A stretch of 64,000 nucleotides of DNA from Chthoniobacterales bacterium (GTDB lineage: Bacteria; Verrucomicrobiota; Verrucomicrobiia; Chthoniobacterales; DYNR01). The stretch lies in NCBI GenBank assembly GCA_026418675.1, contig JAOAAX010000001.1, forward strand, positions 141,212 to 205,211. The letters run 5' to 3'. Below the pieces are notes generated by a model. It had not been told where the DNA came from and did not search any database. It was given only the letters and a program-made list of their open reading frames with translations. This document shows, piece by piece, positions 49,713 through 57,191 of the stretch (within the stretch, counting starts at the first letter, position 1; every line of letters starts with the position of its first letter). A program made the position numbers and the translations under genes.

Positions 49713-51134
49713 ATGGACCAACAGCTCATCTCCCGTGTTGTTAGCGAGGTTCTCTCTCGGCTCCAGCAAGTCCAATCCGCTGTCGCAACCAGCTCCACCG
49801 GCTTTGGCGTTTACGAAAAAATGGACGACGCCATCGCCGCAGCCCAAAATTCCTTTGAAAAACTCCGCGAAGGCGGCTTTCGTGCCCGCAAAGAAGCTAT
49901 CGCTGCCATCCGCCGCCTCTGCGTCCAAAATGCTGAGCCGTGGGGGCGCCTCGAATTCGAAGAAACAAAAATTGGCCGCCTCAAACACAAAATAGAAAAA
50001 CTCCGTATTTGTGGCGACCTCGTCCCTGGCGTAGAATTCCTCGAACGCCAGGCCTTCACCGGCGATTTCGGCCTAACGGTCATTGAATACGCCCCGTGGG
50101 GCGTCATTGGTGCTGTCACTCCCTCAACGCATAGTGTCCCCACCCTCACCGGCAACGCAATCAACATGATTGCCGCAGGCAACGCAGTCGTCTTCAACAC
50201 ACATCCCTCCGCTTGCAACTGTGCTGCCGTTGCCATCCGCTCCTACAACGAAGCCATTTACCAGGCCACTGGCATTAGCGACCTCCTCTGCACCGTCCGC
50301 AAACCCACCCTCGAGACCTTCGACACAATGTGCAAAAACCCCCATATCAAACTCCTCTGCGTCACCGGCGGGCCAGGCGTCGTCAAAGCCGCCATGCGCA
50401 CAGGCAAACGCGCCATCTGCGCCGGCCCAGGCAACCCACCCGTCGTCGTTGACGAAACCGCCGACATCGAACGCGCCGCACGCTCCATCATCCAAGGAGC
50501 CTCCTACGATAACAACCTCCTCTGCATCGGCGAAAAAGAAGTTTTCGTCGTAGATTCCGTCGCCGACAAACTCATCGCTGCACTCAAAGCCGCAGGCGCC
50601 GTCCAGCTCAACGACGAACAAATCGCCGCCCTCACCAAAGCCGCCTTCATCTTCCCCGAAGGACAAGGCTGTGGCTGCGCCCACCCAGTCGTCAACAAAA
50701 AGCTCGTCGGCGCCGATGCCGCAACCCTTGCACAAACCATCGGCCTCAACGTTCCACCCCATACCGAACTCCTCTTCGGCGAAACCCACGCCGACCACCT
50801 CTTCGTCCAAGAAGAACAAATGATGCCCTTCATCCCAATCGTCCGCGTCCGCAACGTTGACGAAGCCATTGAGCAAGCCATCCGTGCCGAACACGGCTAC
50901 AAACACACCGCCATCATGCACAGCCAAAACATCGCCAACCTAACCCGCATGGCCCAGCTCGTAGATACCACTCTCTTCATCAAAAACGGACCCTGCATGA
51001 CCGGACTCGGCCTCGGCGGCGAGGGATTCCTTTCCTTCTCCATCGCTACCCCCACTGGCGAAGGCGTCACCACCCCCATGACCTTCACCCGTTCCCGCCG
51101 CTGTGTCATGGTTGAAGCCCTCAACATGTTTTAA
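49713..51134 (+). CDS. CoA-acylating aldehyde dehydrogenase (BMC signature enzyme)
   Basis: GVIGAVTPSTHSVPTLTGNAINMIAAGNAVVFNTHPSA, KRAICAGPGNPPVVVDETADIERAARSIIQGASYDNNLLCIGEKEV; N-terminal helix LISRVVSEVLSRLQQV. Confidence 0.94.
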   Translation: MDQQLISRVVSEVLSRLQQVQSAVATSSTGFGVYEKMDDAIAAAQNSFEKLREGGFRARKEAIAAIRRLCVQNAEPWGRLEFEETKIGRLKHKIEKLRICGDLVPGVEFLERQAFTGDFGLTVIEYAPWGVIGAVTPSTHSVPTLTGNAINMIAAGNAVVFNTHPSACNCAAVAIRSYNEAIYQATGISDLLCTVRKPTLETFDTMCKNPHIKLLCVTGGPGVVKAAMRTGKRAICAGPGNPPVVVDETADIERAARSIIQGASYDNNLLCIGEKEVFVVDSVADKLIAALKAAGAVQLNDEQIAALTKAAFIFPEGQGCGCAHPVVNKKLVGADAATLAQTIGLNVPPHTELLFGETHADHLFVQEEQMMPFIPIVRVRNVDEAIEQAIRAEHGYKHTAIMHSQNIANLTRMAQLVDTTLFIKNGPCMTGLGLGGEGFLSFSIATPTGEGVTTPMTFTRSRRCVMVEALNMF

Positions 51135-51152
51135 CTCCTCCCGCCTAACGCT

Positions 51153-51428
51153 ATGCGCGTCGCTAAAATCCAAGGCTACGTCACCTCTACCGTCAAACAT
51201 CCAAGCCTCCACGGCCAACGCCTCCTCATCGCCCAACCCCTCGACGCGCAAAACCTCCCCGATGGCCCACCCCAAGTCGTCATTGACCCGCTCGGCGCAG
51301 CCATCGGCCAACACGTCATCATCACCAGCGACGGCGCAGAAGCTCGCGAAATCGTCAAAGACCCCCTAAGCCCAGCCCGCTGGAACATCCTCGGCATCAT
51401 CGACCCCGAACGCTCCCTCGCCACATGA
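51153..51428 (+). CDS. BMC-P pentameric vertex protein (paralog 2)
   Basis: MRVAKIQGYVTSTVKHPSLHGQRLLIAQPL...QVVIDPLGAAIGQHVIITSDGAEARE...RWNILGIID. Confidence 0.93.
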   Translation: MRVAKIQGYVTSTVKHPSLHGQRLLIAQPLDAQNLPDGPPQVVIDPLGAAIGQHVIITSDGAEAREIVKDPLSPARWNILGIIDPERSLAT

Positions 51429-51754
51429 GAATCGGAACTGTCATCGGCCGCGTCACCCTCTCTGTCCGCCACCCCTCCTTCCGTGGCGAGCGGCTCCTCC
51501 TCACCCTCCCCTGGAAAAATTCCACCTTCTCCAAACCAAATTCCTACGATTTTAGCATCGTCGTCTATGACCAGCTCGGTGCAGCCGTCGGCCAACAAAT
51601 CTGCATTAGCGAAGGCCGCGAAGCCGCTTGCCCCTTCCCAGAACCCACCCCCATTGACGCCTACTGTGCCGCTCTCATTGACGAAATTGCTTACACTGAA
51701 GGCGATGCCATCCCCCACACGCAAGCCCCTCCACAAACAACCTCCAATCCCTAA
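51425..51754 (+). CDS. BMC-P pentameric vertex protein (paralog 3)
   Basis: MRIGTVIGRVTLSVRHPSFRGERLLLTLPW...IVVYDQLGAAVGQQICISEGREAA...DAYCAALID; ATGA overlap with the upstream gene. Confidence 0.92.
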   Translation: MRIGTVIGRVTLSVRHPSFRGERLLLTLPWKNSTFSKPNSYDFSIVVYDQLGAAVGQQICISEGREAACPFPEPTPIDAYCAALIDEIAYTEGDAIPHTQAPPQTTSNP

Positions 51755-51778
51755 ACCATCAAGCCACAAAATCCAACT

Positions 51779-52906
51779 ATGAGCGTGTTCTCCGCAAAAG
51801 ACGCTGAAGAATTCCTAAAATCTGGCGCGAAGGAACTCCGCTACAACCGCAACCTTCAAATCACCCCTGGCGCACGCGACCTCCTCAGCGAAGCTGGCAT
51901 CCGTTTAATCTTCGAATCAGACTCACCCACTCCAGCCAACTCCCCCATCCCCCTCTCCCACGCCTCCAATACCCCACGGCCCATGAACACCAAACCCGTT
52001 GCCACTCATTCCCCAGATGGTAAACCCTACAAACCAGAACACCTCGCTCTCTTCACCTCCCCCGAAGCCGAAAAACTTAAGCTCGAAATCTGCGACATCG
52101 GCCGCCGCATGTGGATGCGCGAATACACCGACGGCAACGGCGGCAACATCTCCGCTCGCATCGGCCCAAACGAATTCCTCTGCACTCCCACCGGCGTCAG
52201 TAAAGGCTTCCTCACCCCCGATATGATCTGCATGGTTGACAGCAACGCAAACCAACTCGCCGGCTCCCTCCCACGCACGAGCGAAATCACCACCCACCTC
52301 GCCATCTACAAAACAACCCCCGAAGCCAAAGCCGTCTGCCACGCCCATCCCGTCCACGCCACCGCATTCGCCGTCGCTGGCTTTGAACCACCTCCACGCC
52401 TCATCCCAGAATGGGAAGTCTTCGTCGGCAAAGCCGCCCTCGCTCCTTACCGCACCCCAGGCAGTCCCGAAATGGCAGAAGTCATCGGCCCTCTAGCTCC
52501 AAAACACCAATCCATCCTCATGGGAAACCATGGCGTCATCTGCTGGGGAACAAGCGTCGAAGACGCTTACTTCAAAATGGAAATCACAGATGCTTACTGC
52601 CGCACCATCTTCATCGCTATGCAACTCCCCAGCGGCCAACACCCAACCATCCCCTGCGACAAAATGTCCGAACTTCTCGAACTCAAAAAGAAAATGGGCC
52701 TCCCCGATCCCCGTTACGACCTCAAACCCGCCGAACTCTGCGAAGTCGATCCTTGGGCACTCATGCAGGACCGCCCCCGCACCTGCTCCTCTCCGGCACA
52801 GCCTTGCCACCCATCCCCAAACTTCACCCAAGCCACAAACGCCGAACTCGAAGCCCTCGTCCAATCCCTCACAGACGAAATCATGGCCAAACTCACCCCA
52901 AAATAA
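51779..52906 (+). CDS. Class II aldolase (fuculose-/rhamnulose-1-phosphate aldolase family) with N-terminal extension and C-terminal encapsulation-like helix
   Basis: Aldolase core EYTDGNGGNISARIGPNEFLCTPTGVSKGFLTPDMIC...HAHPVHATAF...GNHGVICWGTSVEDAYFKME; C-terminal AELEALVQSLTDEIMAKLTPK; N-terminal ELRYNRNLQITPGARDLLSEAGIRLIFE. Confidence 0.92.
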   Translation: MSVFSAKDAEEFLKSGAKELRYNRNLQITPGARDLLSEAGIRLIFESDSPTPANSPIPLSHASNTPRPMNTKPVATHSPDGKPYKPEHLALFTSPEAEKLKLEICDIGRRMWMREYTDGNGGNISARIGPNEFLCTPTGVSKGFLTPDMICMVDSNANQLAGSLPRTSEITTHLAIYKTTPEAKAVCHAHPVHATAFAVAGFEPPPRLIPEWEVFVGKAALAPYRTPGSPEMAEVIGPLAPKHQSILMGNHGVICWGTSVEDAYFKMEITDAYCRTIFIAMQLPSGQHPTIPCDKMSELLELKKKMGLPDPRYDLKPAELCEVDPWALMQDRPRTCSSPAQPCHPSPNFTQATNAELEALVQSLTDEIMAKLTPK

Positions 52907-53146
52907 GCGGAACAGACCCCGCCCCATCACACACAAAAAATCTCAAAACCCTCAACTCCTCAACTCCTCAACTCCAAACCTTCAAAACCTCAAAACCCCC
53001 CACAAAAACCTCACCCACACAAAAAAACCGAAACCAACCACCTCACAACCAATTTTCCATCCCACCCTCGAACCTAAACCCCACACACTCCAATCCCCAT
53101 CCCATAACAAAAAAACGAATCCTCCACACCATCTAACCATCCAACC

Positions 53147-54073
53147 ATGAATGTCGCAATCATCGGAGCTGGTGGCCGCGTCGGAAGCTGCGCGGCTTTC
53201 TGCCTACAAATTCGCGGAATCGTCCGCGAAATCATCCTCCTCGATGCCAACCAAGCCGCTTGCGAAGGCGAAGCCCTCGACCTCCTCCACGGAGCAGCAC
53301 TCACTGCAGACCAACGCATCTACGCCGGTTCCTACAACGACGTCCCTCGCGCCGACGTCATCATCATTACCGCCGGCCTCCGTCGCAAGCCCGATGAATC
53401 CCGCCTCGACCTCATCAACCGCAACGTCGCTCTCTTCCTAAGCATCCTCGACCAACTCCAGGCAAACGGCCTCCGGCCCGACTCCATCGTCCTTGTCGTC
53501 AGCAATCCCGTGGACATCCTCACCCAACTCGCTGTCCGAAAACTTAACCTCCCACCCCATCAAATCATCGGACTCGGCACCGTCCTCGATACCTCCCGCT
53601 TCTGCTCCCTCATAGCCGAAAGCCTTAAGCTCCCTGCAACACAAGTCCGCGCACTCATCCTGGGCGAACACGGCGACTCCATGCTCCCAGTCTGGTCTGC
53701 AGCTACTGTTGACGGCCTCCCTCTCCTCAAATTCCCCGGCGCTACCCCAGCTTGGCAAAACCAAATCTTCGAACGCACGAAAAACAGCGGCGCCGAAGTT
53801 ATCAGCCGCAAAGGAGGCGCTGGCTTCGCAGTCGGCATTGCCATCAACGAAGTCGTAGAGAGCATCGCCCTCGATCGCCACCGCATCCTCCCTGTCAGCT
53901 CCCTTATCAACGGCATCTATGGCATCCGCGACGTCTGCTTAAGCGTCCCAACTGTCGTTGCAAGAAAAGGTGTCGTCCAAACAATCGAACTGGAACTTTG
54001 GCCAAAAGAATTAAACGCACTCCAAGCCTCTGCCCGTGCGCTCTCCGAAACCTTCTCAAAAATCAAAACGTAA
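53147..54073 (+). CDS. L-lactate/malate dehydrogenase family protein (BMC-associated)
   Basis: MNVAIIGAGGRVGSCAAFCLQIRGIVREIILLDAN, VVSNPVDILTQLAVRKLNLPPHQIIGLGTVLDTSRF, LGEHGDSMLPVWS. Confidence 0.92.
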   Translation: MNVAIIGAGGRVGSCAAFCLQIRGIVREIILLDANQAACEGEALDLLHGAALTADQRIYAGSYNDVPRADVIIITAGLRRKPDESRLDLINRNVALFLSILDQLQANGLRPDSIVLVVSNPVDILTQLAVRKLNLPPHQIIGLGTVLDTSRFCSLIAESLKLPATQVRALILGEHGDSMLPVWSAATVDGLPLLKFPGATPAWQNQIFERTKNSGAEVISRKGGAGFAVGIAINEVVESIALDRHRILPVSSLINGIYGIRDVCLSVPTVVARKGVVQTIELELWPKELNALQASARALSETFSKIKT

Positions 54074-54141
54074 TCACCCCATCCCTTCCAGTCCCAGCCC
54101 TAGAACTAAATATGCCAGGTAGAAACTAACCCTAAAAAATA

Positions 54142-54790
54142 CGCCGCCCTAAAAGGGCTAAACACAGCAGCCCAAGGCATCGCCCCGTGTAATAACGACG
54201 AAAAATATCTACACGCCGCCCTGAAAGGGCATAATACATCATCCTAGGGTATCGCCTTGGGAACATGCCCCCAAAAAAAACACGCAAGCCTCGAAGGGGC
54301 AACATAGGGGAGCCCATGGCATCATCCTCGAATCATGTGGCAAAAAACACGCGAAGCCCCGAAGGGGCAGCATATGCTAGCCCAGAGGATCATCCTCGAA
54401 TCATGCGGCAAAAAAACACGCGAAGCCCCGAAGGGGCGACAATATGAGAGCCCAGGGCAACGCCCTGGGTTAAAACGGGAACAAAAAAATTTCGCCCTGA
54501 AGGGGCGAAACAAATCGTGTAGATTGATTTGTTGGGGAGGTTGGATAAAATGTTCCGCCCTTTCAGGGCTTCGGTCTAATTTTGGCGTTTTTCCCCAGGG
54601 CGCTGCCCTGGGCTATCATATTATGCCCTTTCAGGGCAGCATATTTTTTTTTTTGACATTATATCCAGAGCGTCGCGTTGAGTTGATATGTTCTGCCCCT
54701 TTAGGACGAGGGATATTTATTTCTTACAATTGTTTTCAGTTTGTCTTTCAGGGCTAATTTGTTCCTACTGTTTGGCCCATTCAGGCAGCG
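54142..54790. repeat. Array of REP/BIME-like two-hairpin palindromic repeats, mirrored about roughly 54.53 kb
   Basis: About 70-nt periodic units starting near 54142, 54214, 54282, 54350, 54419 and a half unit at 54492 (e.g. CGCGAAGCCCCGAAGGGGCGACAATATGAGAGCCCAGGGCAACGCCCTGGGTT), followed by reverse-complement units (CCGCCCTTTCAGGGCT; CCCCAGGGCGCTGCCCTGGGCTATCATATTATGCCCTTTCAGGGCAGCAT) and decayed copies to about 54790. Confidence 0.88.
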
Positions 54791-54894
54791 TATCGTTTTT
54801 TCTCTTCGTTACATTATCTGATCTTACAAGGTAGGCTCTTGGTTGGAACTCGGCGTGTTACTCGATGCTTGAGGGAGAGTATAATCGCGATGGT

Positions 54895-56337
54895 TTAATC
54901 TTCACCTTGGGCTTTGGTGAACCCGTTGGAGCCGTCTATTTCTTCGAGTTTTTCGAGATGCATCCAACGAAAGCCAGCTTTTTCGATTGCGTCGAGATAG
55001 TTGGCAAGACAGGCGTTGTCAGGGAAGGTTTCGATAGCAAGGTGTCGGCAACGCCAATGATCTACAGCATCGGTATTAGCTCCTTTAGAGGGATAGACCT
55101 GTGTGCCGCGATTTGAAATCATTTTGAGTTTCAAACCAAAGGCAGGAGCGGTTTTTTCTAAAAATTCGCCAAGTTGGTTTGCGGAGCAGCCTGCTTCGAG
55201 AAAGATGTCGCAACCGACAGTGCGGCGATTGCTAGGAACTACCACAACGGGATCGCGAGGCAAGCTTGGGATCTTGATCTGCTTGTAATTACGGGCAGCG
55301 AGCTTGCTGGGGACTTTTCCAAGGTTCGCAATAACTGCATCGGCAAATTCAGCCGTGCCAGTTGGATTCTGGACGCCGGGGACGTCGCGGGGAACGGTTT
55401 TGCCCTCTTCGAAAGTGAAAAGTATGGCATTTTCGAGTTTCGAAGCTGCCTCTAACTCACCCAAGTATCGGAGCATCATTACGCCGGAGAGAGCAACCGC
55501 AGTGGGATTAGCTACGTTTTTACCTGCGTATTTGGGGGCGGAACCGTGGACAGCCTCGAATATAGCAATTCCATCGCCGAGATTTGCTGAGGGGGCAAAG
55601 CCAAGTCCACCGATCAGGCCCGAGCCGAGGTCGCTAAGAATATCACCATTCATATTCGTCGTAACAATGACTTCAAACTGCTCGGGTTTTTTCGCCAATT
55701 GATGTGCGCAGTTGTCCACAATGATGTGATGCGCTTGGATATCCGGATATTCTTTGGCGATTTCTTCAAAAGTGCGTTTGAGAAAGCCTTCGGTAAGCTT
55801 CATGATGTTGGCCTTGGTGGCACAGTGGACGGAAGAGCGCCCTTCAGCCCGTGCAAGTTCAAAAGCTAGGCGGACGACTTTTTCGCAACCCTTGCGGGAA
55901 ATTAGCTTCAAGCATTCGGCCACGCCCGGCGTTTGCATGTATTCGATGCCTGCATAGAGGTCCTCGACATTTTCGCGAACGATTACGAAGTCGAGGCCTC
56001 GTCCGCTAAAGGGAGTCGTAACGCCTGGGAATTCGCGGACGGGCCGGACATTGCCAAAAGTTTCAAAGAGTTTTCGGAGGGTTACATTGGCGGATTTCTC
56101 ACCGAAGCCAACTGGAGTTTCGAGCGGGCCTTTGAGAACACAGCGGGTGCGAGAAATGGACTCAATGGTCTCGTTTGGGACCCCTGAAGCAATCCCTTTG
56201 CGGAAAACAGAGGCACCTGCTTCCGCTTCCTCCCACTCAATTCTGACACCTGTAGCATCAATCATTTTGCGTGTTGCCCCAATCACTTCAGGACCAATTC
56301 CATCTCCGGGAATGACGGTAACTTTGTGCGATTTCAT
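54895..56337 (-). CDS. icd: NAD(P)-dependent isocitrate dehydrogenase (isocitrate/isopropylmalate DH family, C-terminally extended)
   Basis: MKSHKVTVIPGDGIGPEVI, DFVIVRENVEDLYAGIEY, VTTNMNGDILSDLGSGLIGGLGFAPSANLGDGIAIFEAVHGSAPKYAGKNVANPTA; extra C-terminal domain of about 140 aa. Confidence 0.9.
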   Translation of the reverse strand: MKSHKVTVIPGDGIGPEVIGATRKMIDATGVRIEWEEAEAGASVFRKGIASGVPNETIESISRTRCVLKGPLETPVGFGEKSANVTLRKLFETFGNVRPVREFPGVTTPFSGRGLDFVIVRENVEDLYAGIEYMQTPGVAECLKLISRKGCEKVVRLAFELARAEGRSSVHCATKANIMKLTEGFLKRTFEEIAKEYPDIQAHHIIVDNCAHQLAKKPEQFEVIVTTNMNGDILSDLGSGLIGGLGFAPSANLGDGIAIFEAVHGSAPKYAGKNVANPTAVALSGVMMLRYLGELEAASKLENAILFTFEEGKTVPRDVPGVQNPTGTAEFADAVIANLGKVPSKLAARNYKQIKIPSLPRDPVVVVPSNRRTVGCDIFLEAGCSANQLGEFLEKTAPAFGLKLKMISNRGTQVYPSKGANTDAVDHWRCRHLAIETFPDNACLANYLDAIEKAGFRWMHLEKLEEIDGSNGFTKAQGED

Positions 56338-56520
56338 TGTTTGTGGTTAGTAAGTTCTTTGTTCGGCGAATGGTTGGGATTCTAGCCCTCTACAAATGGG
56401 AAACGCGAGAAATTTCCCGAATTGAAAAAAGAAAAAATAGATAAGCTTCTACACTTTGCGAGCAGGTGCTGCTGAAGGACCAGCAACATGCAGGAGAAGA
56501 CTATTTGAGGAAGGGACGAG

Positions 56521-57090
56521 TTAATGGACCGCCGGGACTTGTCTTGCAATCCAGCCGTAGATCGGCTTGCCAAGCTGAAGGAAACGGGTTTGGAATTCGG
56601 TAGGTGGCCAATCTCCAACGGGATCTTCGGGCAGAATTCTCCAACTTGGCTCCGCGTTGAGGATTTTCAGCGAATGCAGGTAATAGGGCTCATCATCGGT
56701 TAAAAAGCGGATTGTTCCATCCGGAATTAAGACCCGCGCGAAAAGTGTGAAAATTCCCGGGTTGATAAGGCGGCGCGGAGCGTGACGCCTCTTTGGCCAT
56801 GGATCGGGAAACAGGACATGAATGCGGCAGGCACAGTTCGGCGGTAGGTGCAAAGCAAGGGCATGGCGGATTTCGGCACGGACGACACGCACATTCTGGA
56901 GGCTTTGGTTCAGAATTTTTCGACGAGTTTGGCGGGCGCGTTCAATTTGCCATTCGATGCCGAGGAAACGCCGGTCGGGATAAAGCGCTGCAGCAGCGAG
57001 AAGGAAATGTCCCCGTGCACAGCCGAGGTCAATTTCGAGAGGGCGTGGGTCGTTCCACCAAGTGGAATCGAGGGTTGAGAATTCAAACAA
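56521..57090 (-). CDS. trmB: tRNA (guanine-N7-)-methyltransferase
   Basis: LEIDLGCARGHFLLAAAALYPDRRFLGIEWQ, IHVLFPDPWPKRRHAPRRLI; start uncertain, the frame is open upstream of the TTG. Confidence 0.88.
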   Translation of the reverse strand: MFEFSTLDSTWWNDPRPLEIDLGCARGHFLLAAAALYPDRRFLGIEWQIERARQTRRKILNQSLQNVRVVRAEIRHALALHLPPNCACRIHVLFPDPWPKRRHAPRRLINPGIFTLFARVLIPDGTIRFLTDDEPYYLHSLKILNAEPSWRILPEDPVGDWPPTEFQTRFLQLGKPIYGWIARQVPAVH

Positions 57091-57191
57091 ATGGGCATCG
57101 GCAGGCGGCGGCTTGCGAGGGGGAGGAATGCGCGCCGGATCGCCTTTGCCAATCGGGATGAGGGGCGGAATATCGGAAAGGGACGATAGAT

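Noticed and set aside
54142-54520. CRISPR array interpretation of the roughly 70-nt periodic repeats
   Set aside because: Periodic parts are the palindromes and flanking sequence, not 25-40 nt repeats with unique spacers; orientation reverses midway and no cas genes are present.
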